The notes beneath the pieces are model-generated. The model made no database searches, had not been told where the DNA came from, and was given only the letters and a program-made list of their open reading frames with translations. A stretch of 23,340 bases of DNA from Chara braunii (lineage: Eukaryota; Streptophyta; Charophyceae; Charales; Characeae), in contig BFEA01000358.1 in NCBI GenBank assembly GCA_003427395.1, positions 705,346 to 728,685 of the forward strand, written 5' to 3'. Positions 1-8,489 of this stretch are shown piece after piece (positions within the stretch are counted from its first letter, which is position 1; the number at the start of each line of letters is the position of its first letter). The translations under genes were made by a program, and so were the position numbers.

Positions 1-581
1 AAGAAGGCCACTATCTGTTTCTTGAAGATCTTGAGACTGCCTATATCCAAGGCCCAGAAAGCTGATTTATACCAAATAGAAGCCAATATGACATTATTAA
101 TTACTANCGTTCTACCAAAAAGGGATGTATGTTTATCCNTCCACANGTCAAGTTTCAACCNTGCTTGATGTAGAATCCCTTCATTGGTAGAGGACGGCTT
201 ACCTGAGACTGACAGGGATACGCCCAGAACTTTGATTGGCTCATTATGTTGGACCCACTTAATGCGAGGTAGTTCAGGGGGTCTCACACCTTGATGGTGA
301 ATCCACCATCCAAGTGTTTTATTACCCCAATTGACCTTCATATCAGCGAGTTCACAAAACTTATCCATTAATTTTTTGATGGCTTCTAAATTTGCATGTG
401 AAGCATCAATCATCAAAGCGAGGTCATCAGCAAAGAGGGAACAAACTGGGATGGCTTCCTCAGGAATAGAGGAGATCTGGATATGCCTAATGTCTTTGTG
501 ATATCTTATGTTGGCTGCTAGGGCTTCCATAATGATCACAAAGAGAAGAGGTGCAATAGGATCTCCTTGCCTAACTGAACG
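1..581 (-). pseudogene. LINE-A ORF2: RT palm and thumb after the nonsense codon, open to the window edge
   Basis: No start codon is needed here because this is the continuation of the RT frame after the stop at 582-584. The frame stays open for all 581 bases. It begins with the RT motif SVRQGDPIAPLLF and carries the catalytic FADDLALM box (FADD codons at 423-434), followed by a thumb-like segment. Four single Ns (107, 139, 146, 161) each leave one codon undefined but do not break the frame. The two aspartates of FADD are the metal-binding pair of the polymerase, so this part looks biochemically complete. The C-terminal region of ORF2 lies beyond base 1. Confidence 0.9.
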
Positions 582-985
582 CTAAAGTATGATGGGGGGT
601 GCACCATTCCCATTGAACATAACCCTTGTTGTGGCATTCTTGTGTAAAATATTAATCCATCTCCTAAATCGTGGCCCAAAATTAAATTTCTCTAGACATT
701 TGTGTAAGAAAAAACAGTCCACATAATCATATGCTTTCTCGAAATCAATAAAGATAAATGCAGCATTGTGCTTAGACTGTCGAGAGAGTTTGATGAGCTC
801 ATTTATTAGCAAAATATTGTCATGGATATTCCTTCCTTGGATAAATCCAGTTTGTGACGGATGAATAATATCCGCAATGTACTTATTTAAGCGGATCATG
901 AGTGCTTTTGAGATCAACTTATAAACCACAGTGAGCAATGTGATAGGTCGGTAATTTCTAATGCCTGATAAAAATTCATGAGGTC
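582..985 (-). pseudogene. LINE-A ORF2: RT fingers and palm motif A, ended by a nonsense codon
   Basis: The frame shows NYRPITLL, then QTGFIQGRNIHDNILL and the catalytic motif A FIFIDFEKAYD (first Asp codon at 744-746). The word after motif A reads YDYVD where DRVD is usual. The frame ends at a TAG (582-584) directly before SVRQGDP, which follows in the same frame, so this is a point nonsense mutation and not the real end of the protein. The upstream part of ORF2 is in another frame. The switch lies at about 948-985, and the segment normally found just before NYRPI (KGxI.LIPKK-like) is missing, so sequence was lost at the frameshift. Confidence 0.9.
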
Positions 986-1429
986 CTGGGAAAAGAAATC
1001 CCATGATGCCTCCCAGAGTTCTTTGGGAAGACCATCAATCCCTGGGGTCTTATCTTCTTCCATAGATAACAGGGCAGTCCATATTTCATCTTTTGTCAGG
1101 GGTAACTCCAATTGTTCTCTCTGATGTGGAGTAAGTGACTTAGTAAGAGGGAACAGAAACTCTTCTATTTCCTTAGTGCGTTCTTCCAAGGGAATGTCTC
1201 TGTTTTCCGGAAGGAAAAGATCCTTGAAGAAGTCCCTGACAATTTTGGTACATCCTGCTGTTGACGACTCAAGCGGCCCATTAAGAGATTGAGGATGTGC
1301 TAGGGCTTCAATCAAAGTTCTTCCCGTACGGGCTTTGGCCATGGCGAAGAATCTTGCGTCCATGGCTCCTTCCGTATGATATTTGCGAATACCACCACGA
1401 ATCTTCATGCCTTGCCATCTATATTCCAT
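950..1429 (-). pseudogene. LINE-A ORF2: endonuclease-RT linker and RT start, shifted frame
   Basis: This frame continues ORF2 after the endonuclease. It includes MDARFFAMAKARTGRT, where L1 elements have the GDRNTKFFH-like linker, and the RT N-terminal words LPLTKDEIWTALLSM and KTPGIDGLPKELWE. It is offset from the endonuclease frame, with a frameshift near 1405-1430, and from the next RT block, with a frameshift near 948-985. The ATG at 1427-1429 is only the first Met in the shifted frame and not a biological start. Beyond about residue 150 the reading leaves the homologous frame. Confidence 0.85.
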
Positions 1430-2601
1430 ATACTTAACTGACCTTCGAGTTCTTGTATTTCCATAGCAGTTTTTTTTAGCAACTCTGGGTCTCCTTCCTC
1501 ATCTTCTGATTGTTGCAAATGTTGAATACGTTGATATATCCTAGCTTCAGATGCATGATGTTCCATAGCCAACGCTTTCGAAAACTCATTACATTTATGA
1601 CTTGAAAAGAGTAACCCGTTATTAAACCAGAGTACCTCATTCCCCAATATGGCCTTCTGATTTCTCCAAAAATACCACACGTCCTTGACAAATGATCTAA
1701 AGGAATCAATTTTAAGATGGGCAGTGTTAAGTTTATAGAATCCTCTTCCTTGATCCGTTTTTTTGCTAAATGAGAGGATGGCTAAACACATGGCATGGTC
1801 TAAACCGAGAAGGGGGCTACGCGGTAAAATTTCTGCCATTTGAAGCGCACCCTCCAAATCCTCGGAGAGAAGGATAAAATCTATACGAGACTTGGTGAGC
1901 GATCTGGCTTGATTCCTCCGAAAGCATGAGTAAGTTCGCTGAGATGGATTCAATTGCCTAAAGGAGTCGAAGAGATTTAAGTTATAAGCAAAGTTAGACA
2001 TCATAATCTCATCAGTCTCTACATAAGCAGAACAAGGGTTAAGAATATTCCATCTGTCCAGAGAACGATCCGGAGCAACATTAAAATCTCCTGCTATTAT
2101 GACCGGAATCCCTATAGGAAGGATGGGAGGGAGGGACTCAAGGAAACGTTGACAATCCCCAACCTCATTAGGAGCATATATACATAAAATGCCGATTATC
2201 TCCAACTCCAGCATTGCCAAAATATAAGCCCACCTGCCCTTTTCTTTGTCCACGTCCCAATATACCAGTTCCAACTTAGAACCAGGAGGGATCCAAATAG
2301 CGACTCCAACACTACCAGGACGAGGGGCATGGGCTCTGAAAGCAGTATAAGGCCAAATTTGTTTATGACAAAAATTATGCTGGTCTGAATCCATGAGGTG
2401 AGTTTCCTGAACACAAATAACGTCCGGCCACTCTCTCCCTCCTATACCTTTCAATTGATAAAAAATGGCATTCCTTTTTTGAGATTTAGCCGATGCAAGG
2501 CCATTTACATTCCAGGATCTGATGTCAATGTCCGCATTCCTTTTAAGAATTTTCCAAGCTTTATCCTTGTTATAAAGGATATCAATTACTCTAGAATCCA
2601 T
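1405..2601 (-). pseudogene. LINE-A ORF2: apurinic/apyrimidinic-type endonuclease domain
   Basis: The frame opens at a true ATG (2599-2601), 67 bp after the previous ORF's TGA, and codes for about 390 residues. All landmark motifs of the exonuclease-endonuclease-phosphatase fold used by L1 elements are present: SWNVNGL near residue 30, QETHL near 65, AGDFNVAP near 170, SRIDFIL near 235 and GLDHAM near 265. This domain nicks the target DNA to prime reverse transcription. The C-terminal third is the coiled, charged linker (QHLQQSEDEEG, ELLKKTAMEIQELE). The frame then meets a stop because of a frameshift at about 1405-1430, where the linker continues in another frame. The endonuclease itself looks intact. 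Confidence 0.93.
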
Positions 2602-2668
2602 TCGTTACTATCCAATCACTGTAACTTGAATCTGTGAGTTAACATGTTGTCAACAGTACAAGGAAAAG

Positions 2669-4230
2669 TCAGAGATCTAGCCATTGACCAGTATCAAGCA
2701 ATCCACCTGTCGGCAATAAGCTGTGAGCCAACAATCTAATTAAAAGAGTGCCAACATCAGTTTCAGACCAAAATTCATTAGCTTTTATCTTGAGGAGTTG
2801 AAGCTCACTTAGGGAATCCTGACTGAACCATTTAAGATCCATATTCTTTGTAACATCATATTTTAAAAACACGTCTCCTTCCACGAATCTGCCTTCTCCC
2901 TCTTTTATCGATAACAAAGCCTTGCCTCCTGGTGGGAAGTTTGACTTAGCATAACTTAAGATCTCATTCGGAGGGGAAAAGGATGAGTGGGGGGCCTCAG
3001 CAGATCCTAGTAATGTTACTTCTCCATAGGCTGCAGACTGAGGTTCGGATAAACCTACCTCCCACAATCCTCCTTGGTATCTTACTGGGAGGAGTATCGT
3101 TCCCACCTTCGTAGGGGATAGTTGTCCTTGTCCTTTAGCCAAGCGGTGTTTAAGTTTTTGTCTCTTACTTGTAAGTTCTGACTCCCATTCTCGAAGAGGG
3201 GATTGGGAGGAGAACGAGACTTGAGAGCTTACAGACTTATGGTCCTCGTTAATGACCTCGACAGACTGATCTTCAGGGGAAATCTTAGGAAGATCAGTCA
3301 ATACTGCTTTAGTCGGATGATCACTGGACAAGAGATTCTGGGAACCTTCAGATGCGATAGCCTCAAGAGACTGGGTGGGATACGATTCAATAGGAGGAAG
3401 CAAAGGAGGCCCAAGATTCTCCTGTCTATTTAACGATTCAGGGTCCCACTCGATGAGTCCCTGGCTATGCTTCCTTTGCAAAGAGAGGTGCTGCTTTTGA
3501 GGGATCTGCATAAATTTTTTCTCCCCCGTAAGTTCTGAAATAACTTCCTTGAACCTTTGACCTTCGCCTTCCCCATCCTGCCGAGGTAGTTGAGAAGGTG
3601 AGGTACCCTTTTGATCAACATTAGGACCATCAGAAGAGATACCCAGGTGCCCATTAGAATCTACTTTGTTACATGCCTCTGTTTGGCTCAACAATGGGTG
3701 ACTACTGGGAACAGGAAGAACTTTGTGCAAGAATCCATCCTTGAATCGATTGGTAACTATATAGAGAAGCTTGGAACTGATATCCTCCCAGGTGAACCCC
3801 TTAGGGGAGCCTTGCCTAAGGAAGATTTCCAAACTCTTACTACTTTCCAATACTGGAATGAGTTCTTGCAGGAAAAGGGGCCAATTATCCTGTGGTATAT
3901 CAGGATGCAGGCTTTTGAGATTAAAGAGCAACCAGTCTGCTATTTGCAGAATAACTGGTTTGACTATGGAGGGTTATTGGACAACATTATTGCTGGTTTC
4001 CATAACTATATCAACAGATGGGGGAGGGCGAATGGGATCAATTGCTTCAATTTCCATTGGTTATGATCCAAACGCTTCCTTGAGGGGGTCAATATCCATC
4101 GGGGAGGCTTCTATGACCTCAAAGGTCTTGACTGAAGAATCTGAAGGAGTATTATCAATACTCACCCTTCCTGCCTGGGCCTCTACAGACTGAGTAGGGA
4201 TGAGCGAAGGGGTCTTCTGTTTGGCAGACC
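2669..4230 (-). pseudogene. LINE-A ORF1 C-terminal extension or separate middle ORF
   Basis: One frame runs from about 4230 to a TGA at 2669-2671, broken by two TAA codons (4061-4063 and 3974-3976). The longest open piece (below 3974) gives over 420 residues, mostly hydrophilic and rich in Ser, Pro, Glu and Gln, with a C-terminal segment (LLSIKEGEGRFVEGDVFLKY, then LKWFSQDSLSELQLL) that looks folded. I recognise no domain. It is either the tail of a very long ORF1, reached through a frameshift at about 4185-4240 just before the TAG at 4183, or a separate ORF between ORF1 and ORF2. The usual TTG-initiated start near 3931 is arbitrary. Confidence 0.65.
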
Positions 4231-5385
4231 CTTTCCTCTCCCTCCTGACCCATGTTTTGGCAAGTAATCTGCTGGTTTTGGACCAGGGTACCTATCTGGA
4301 TTGACTAACTGGGAGGAAGAAGGACCCTTATATTTTTGCTTGTCCATCCTACCCCCCGCTAAAGTCCCCCCAGAGTCCAATTGAGATCCAGTTGGAACTG
4401 CCCCTTCCACACCTCCCTTGTTTTCACCTTGCCCCTTTCTCAATAAGTTGTCTGTATGTGTTTGTGGGGCCTGGGATTGAGTAGGCATCCAGTCAGGTGG
4501 AGGTCGGGGGGGCTCATAGGACCCACTCCTACCCTCCCAGACCCATCCCATTTGATGGCCTGCCGCATTCGAGTCCTCCCAATATACCCAGCCTTCAAAG
4601 CCAGCAACAACTGGGAGCCATTTGCCTGGCCTATGGGGATCCTTCTTCAGTCTCTTGTCTGGGGGTATAGCATGTTGGGGGTGAAAGGAGCAAACAAATT
4701 CAAAATGGAGATGGCCATATACTTTGCATTTGAAACACCAAGGCCGAAATTTATGGGCAGTATGAATTTGAAAGACCCTCCCCCCCATTTTAAAGGGGAT
4801 GATATCATCCACTGAGAACACCTGTTCTTTCGGTAGATCTAAGGCAAGCATCAAGTAATCATCTCTCTTAGCGACGTAAGATGGTAGGGGGTCAATAAAA
4901 TCTACAATTTTATAATGTTGCCCAAAATCATATATGAATGCCGCCTGGATCTCAATCGGAATGTGCCTAAATTCGACCCAATAGTAATCCTTCATTAGCT
5001 GTTCCCTTTTCTCTTCTGTACCAACTTTCTTTGGAGCCCATGGGTAGACTCGAACTTCCGAACGATCATATGCATCCATTCTGACTTTATCCTTATCAAA
5101 GAGGGATAACACAGTAAAAACAATCGGAGTGATAGGATGAATCAAAAGAAAATCTTTCACACCTTCGGGACCATCTCTCAAGGACTCGAGTCGTTTACAA
5201 ATGAATTTGATGTTGTCATTAACTGATCTGTTTGCTGCCTCGTCGTAGAAGATCCAGTTGGTTGCATGTTTCATGTAGATAGCATCCCGTTGGGGCAGCT
5301 GGGCAGAAGGATAGGATTTCATCAAGGTCTTAGTCCCCCCTTGATCAATCACCAGCTGCTCAGAAGGAAGAAGAAATAATGATAA
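4183..5385 (-). pseudogene. LINE-A ORF1 central part with zinc knuckle
   Basis: This is an RNA-binding ORF1 region. About 200 residues that look like the globular plant-L1 ORF1 domain (WVEFRHIPIE, then LPSYVAKRDDYLMLALDL, then PFKMGGRVFQIH) precede a CCHC knuckle at 4690-4737 with residues CFKC, H and C. The spacing is C-x2-C-x4-H-x6-C, or C-x2-C-x6-H-x4-C through the second His, so it departs from the standard x4 pattern. A Pro/Gly/Gln-rich tail follows. The frame is open upstream through GTG (5350-5352) to the 67-bp duplication, so GTG is not a genuine start. It ends at TAG 4183-4185, possibly because of a nearby frameshift. Confidence 0.85.
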
Positions 5386-5898
5386 GAAATAAGCCCGAGC
5401 TAATGCAAGGTTTTTGAGGGGAACCTTTAATTCCTCCTGAGAGGATCCAGATGAAATAAGCCCGAGCTAATGAAAGGTTCTTGAGGGGAACCTTTAATTC
5501 CTCCTGAGAGGATCCAGATGTTCCTAATGCTGGCCGTTGTATTGAGAGGGATTTGTCCTGCAGCGAATCCCTAACTTTCTGAGCCCAAGAGGGCTGATTC
5601 GATTGCTGGGATTGTTGCGGTAGATGAGGATCAGAGGGAGGAACCTTGTCCTGTTTTTTTTCCTCCTCCTTTTCCTCCTCCGTAAGAATTTCTTCATCAA
5701 GAATACCCCCCCCTTCAGACATCAAGAGCTCTTGACAATTGGATGTCACAGATTTCTTCTGAAGTGTGTTTGAAGAGAGAGGTATGTGAACCAAATCTGG
5801 TGATCCAAGATGCGTAGCCACCTGCTGTTGGCGAGCAACCGCAGAGGCATAGGAGGTTTGCATATGTTTCACTGAACCCGACTGAAACCCAGGCTGTT
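5360..5898 (-). pseudogene. LINE-A ORF1 N-terminal part between hAT-1 and the tandem duplication
   Basis: The frame enters in phase from the left side of the hAT-1 insertion and reads a low-complexity N-terminal segment, including QTSYASAVARQQQ, a Glu/Lys-rich run (ILTEEEKEEEKKQDK) and the typical plant-ORF1 phrase SWAQKVRDSLQ. It ends out of frame because the 67-bp duplication is not a multiple of three. Skipping one duplicate copy joins it in phase to the zinc-knuckle part, so the duplication is the cause of the break. No real start lies here; the start is at 6857 on the other side of hAT-1. Confidence 0.82.
5386..5519. repeat. 67-bp tandem duplication inside LINE-A ORF1
   Basis: Copy 1 is 5386-5452 and copy 2 is 5453-5519. 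They abut directly and differ at about two positions. Since 67 is not divisible by three, the duplication shifts the ORF1 frame. The near identity of the copies suggests a recent event or an assembly artefact. Confidence 0.95.
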
Positions 5899-5906
5899 GT
5901 AACAAG
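5899..5906. repeat. Left 8-bp target-site duplication of hAT-1
   Basis: GTAACAAG, identical to the copy at 6665-6672. Removing hAT-1 together with one copy rejoins the LINE-A ORF1 frame exactly. Confidence 0.9.
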
Positions 5907-6664
5907 CAGGGTTGCCGGCGTCCGGGACGGGCCGAACGCCCGAACGTACGGGACCCCTTCGGAAGGCGTTCCGCCGTTCGGGCCGAACGCGGACCAAAAA
6001 AAAAAAACCAAAAAAAAAAACAAGGTTTTCAAAAAATTCCGAAAAAAAACAATGTTATGAAGAAAACTAAACTAAACAACATTTGCCTGGGCACTATATC
6101 CAAATTCTTTACCAAATTTGAATTAAAAATCAAATACAGAAACTAAACACTATGATAAAAATAAGGAAAAAAAAAAGAGAATTAAAATGAGTGTGTGCTA
6201 GCACCTTTTCAACACCTCCATCTTTGCCGATTTTTAATTATCTTTTGGCATTGACAAATGCCCTGAAAACTTACAGATATGTATTTTACATAATCATTAA
6301 CTCATTAATTTTTTTTCAAAAACTAATATTTTTTTTTAGGCCCCGAAATAAACTGAAAACAAACAGTTAAAAGTGAAAAAAGAAAAAAATAGTGAGTGGG
6401 CGAGCACGTTTTGACACCCCAATCTTTGACGACTTTTAATGTTTTTTTGGCTTAGCAGAATGGCCTCAAAATTTATAGGTGTGTAGGCTACATCATAGCG
6501 AACTCACAAAAAAAAATTCAGAAAAAAAAACTTATTTTTAAGCCCCAAAAACATTTTTGGCGGGGGCCGAACCTGGAGGTGTTCGGCCCCCGAACGGGAC
6601 CCCGAACGCCCGAACGTTCGAGGGCCAGCCCGGGGGCTCCCGAACGTTCGGTCAGGTAACCCTG
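5907..6664. mobile_element. hAT-1, non-autonomous hAT-type DNA transposon (758 bp)
   Basis: The ends are inverted repeats: CAGGGTTGCC at the left (5907-5916) and, on the other strand, CAGGGTTACC at the right (6655-6664). An identical 8-bp duplication GTAACAAG flanks the element (5899-5906 and 6665-6672). CAGGG termini with 8-bp duplications are characteristic of the hAT superfamily. The outer 80-120 bp are GC-rich and full of CCCGAACG/CGTTCGGG words, which resemble subterminal transposase-binding arrays. The middle is AT-rich and holds two diverged copies of a roughly 180-bp segment about 203 bp apart (from about 6177 and 6383). No transposase ORF is present, so movement would need a transposase supplied elsewhere. 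It sits inside LINE-A ORF1. Confidence 0.9.
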
Positions 6665-6672
6665 GTAACAAG
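6665..6672. repeat. Right 8-bp target-site duplication of hAT-1
   Basis: GTAACAAG directly after the CCCTG end of the element; identical to the copy at 5899-5906. Confidence 0.9.
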
Positions 6673-6857
6673 GGTTGCAATGAATTGGGCTCTGCTGAGT
6701 TTCTTCCTGGAAGCTTTTCCATGCCAGGATTGAAGGGAGCTGTTCTTGGCCTGATGTACGGTTTGGGGCCAATGTGTCTCAGCTGCGCATGCCTCATCGC
6801 ACCCTGATAGAGCAGCAAGAACTCCGGCCCCTTTGCGCGTCTATAGTTCATCTTCAT
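6665..6857 (-). pseudogene. LINE-A ORF1 start segment, cut off by hAT-1
   Basis: ATG at 6855-6857 opens a frame beginning MKMNYRRAKGPEFLLLYQG. An in-frame TAG three codons upstream supports this as the true ORF1 start. About 64 residues are coded before hAT-1 interrupts (NSLQPLL). Beyond that point the frame reads into the transposon and the residues are not LINE protein. The same frame resumes at 5898 with QQPGFQSGSVK once the 758-bp element and one 8-bp duplicate are ignored. Confidence 0.8.
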
Positions 6858-7164
6858 GATGAACTAGGTACAAGAGATCAACGAAGGGAACCCTCAACCA
6901 CAAAAAACACAATGAACTACCCACGAAATAAAGAAAAATCAATTAAGAATTAAAAAAAAAAAAAAAAAAAATCGTTTACTATTTTGTTCTTTTTTATTCC
7001 ATTGTTAGTATTTGTTTTTCTTTTATTCTCCTTTTTCTTTCTTTAATTCCTATATTTTTCTTAATTATCGATGAGGAACAAACTTAACCAGTTATTTTTA
7101 GAGAAGTTGGTTTGGGATCCCAGGAGACAAAAGAATTGGAGATGGAAGGGAGGCAGGGAAGTAG
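6858..7164. other. Non-coding stretch with poly(A) run
   Basis: It holds the presumed LINE-A 5' untranslated region (from 6858), an uninterrupted run of 20 A at 6952-6971 on the plus strand, and a T-rich tract to about 7070. The poly(A) could be the tail of an unrecognised plus-strand retroelement or a simple repeat. I see no gene. Confidence 0.5.
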
Positions 7165-7353
7165 TTAGGAAGGGTCACACCTGGTTTGAGCTGGCTTGAT
7201 TGGACCCGTCGAGCTTCCTTTGACGAAGATCGTATCTATCCTTATGATGAAGTCGTCACTTATGCACAGCAGCAAGGAGGGCTGATTATACAAGAGCAGA
7301 GTCGCTCAGCCCGTCTCACAATGCAGGTCGATTCAATCTCGTTTCGTCGATGA
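7165..7353 (+). other. Short open frame, possible exon fragment
   Basis: Sixty-two codons stay open between TAG (7162-7164) and TGA (7351-7353), reading GLSWLDWTRRASFDED and later VVTYAQQQGGLIIQEQ. The composition is protein-like, but there is no upstream Met and no recognised family. A chance ORF is equally possible. Confidence 0.2.
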
Positions 7354-7596
7354 TACGACTCTCAGCCAATACATAAGTTTCTTCTTAGCTGTCAATGTCC
7401 TCATTAGGACAGGATGCCCTTCTTCTGTTCAAGATTGATGACTGAAAGTCGTGCCTCTCATCGCTCCTCACCAACCCACTCTTTCACCCTTCTTCCCCCA
7501 CTTTACCTGTTCTCCCTCCTTCTCCACGCACCTCCCACACGCATTCTTTTCAAAGAAAGGACAATGCTGATAGATGTGGATCAATGCGGATGGAAC

Positions 7597-7719
7597 GCGA
7601 TCTCCTCCATGCAAGAAGTGCTCTCCCCTATGAGCGTGAAGCGTTCCTCCAATCCCTGCGGCTAGATCGCGATCTCCTCCTCACAAGAAGTACTCTCCCC
7701 TACGTTTGCGAAGTGTTCC
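7597..7719. repeat. Tandem repeat, 72-bp period, two copies
   Basis: Copy 1 starts at 7597 and copy 2 at 7669. Both share GCGATCTCCTCC, CAAGAAGT and CTCTCCCCTA in the same order, with about 80% identity over 51 bp. No coding function is apparent. Confidence 0.75.
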
Positions 7720-8119
7720 AAAGTGCGTGAAACATTTCTCCGTGTGCAGAACACTCCTCCGTATTAGGGGCGCCCTCCTTTATGCATAAAGCAATTCCGT
7801 CGATTAGATACTCGCAATCTTACGAATGCCCTCAGTGTGTGTAGCCGCGCTTTTCTCCACTGAAGACCTTACTTCATAGTCGTGCGAGCCACTAGCCACC
7901 AGAAATAAGGGCGCCGACTAATAAAGCTTCCGTGTTACTTCTCCGTTCGACTTACTTGCCCGTTCTCTTCATCACTTCTTCCCCTCAACCTTGGAAAGGA
8001 ACTTTCCCCAGCGTTCCGCAACTATGTTACAATCACTCAGCAAATGTCGATTCGCTTCCCCTCCTTCCGTAGTCGCTTTCCTAATTCCGCACCCCGACTA
8101 TGTCATATTGGATCGCCAA

Positions 8120-8256
8120 GGTGTTAGATCGCTCACGATCAACACAAAGCACTTCGAGGCAGATAGTGAATCACACTCCTAATACCAAAACGCGGTGTTA
8201 GATCGCTCGTGATCAACACAATGTACTTTGAGGCAGACAGTGAATCACACTCCTAA
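8120..8256. repeat. Tandem repeat, 74-bp period, two copies
   Basis: Copies at 8120-8182 and 8194-8256 share GGTGTTAGATCGCTC, GATCAACACAA and AGTGAATCACACTCCTAA with only a few substitutions. An 11-bp spacer separates them. The period is close to the 72-bp unit at 7597. Confidence 0.9.
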
Positions 8257-8489
8257 ATCATGAAGCGCTCACATCTATGCAGGAGTTGAGCCACTCTTCA
8301 TCGTTTGTAGGTCCTTCCTGACTAAACATCCTCATACGTGTACAATTTCCTCCTGCTTTTTTTTTAAATAAGGAATTCTCTCCTCCGTGCATGATGCACA
8401 TTCCTCTATTCGAGATTATCTCACCTCATACGTGGAGCGCTCCTCTCGCTCTATCTCACCTCCGTTCTCAACGTAATGTCCTCTATGAT

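Larger units (their letters stand above)
1..6857 (-). mobile_element. LINE-A, L1-like non-LTR retrotransposon, 3' end beyond the window
   Basis: The minus strand reads, in order, an ORF1 with a zinc knuckle (from 6857), a second long frame down to 2669, an ORF2 endonuclease (2601-1405) and a reverse transcriptase running off the window at base 1. ORF1, then endonuclease, then reverse transcriptase is the L1-type plan, and the conserved words (NYRPITLL, GFIQGRNIHDN, SVRQGDP, FADD) are those of plant L1 elements. The copy is dead as assembled. It carries a 758-bp DNA transposon and a 67-bp tandem duplication in ORF1, two further in-frame stops and a frameshift in or after ORF1, two frameshifts in ORF2 (one with lost sequence) and a nonsense codon in the RT. 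The 3' UTR and poly(A) tail are not in the window. The 5' end is taken as the ORF1 start; a short 5' UTR probably extends towards 6950. Confidence 0.93.
7354..8489. other. Unannotated C/T-rich stretch around the 72-74 bp repeats
   Basis: Apart from the two short tandem repeats, this stretch holds scattered related words (GAAGCGTTCC, CACTCCTCCGT, TTCTCTCCTCCGTG) that suggest older members of the same repeat family. I see no gene. Confidence 0.5.

Noticed and set aside
3611-4815. Plus-strand ORFs of 119-151 residues over LINE-A ORF1
   Set aside because: Antisense shadows of ORF1, with no domain of their own.
6504-6672. C-terminal part of the 117-residue minus-strand ORF starting at 6857
   Set aside because: Only residues before the hAT-1 boundary are LINE protein; the rest reads the transposon end.
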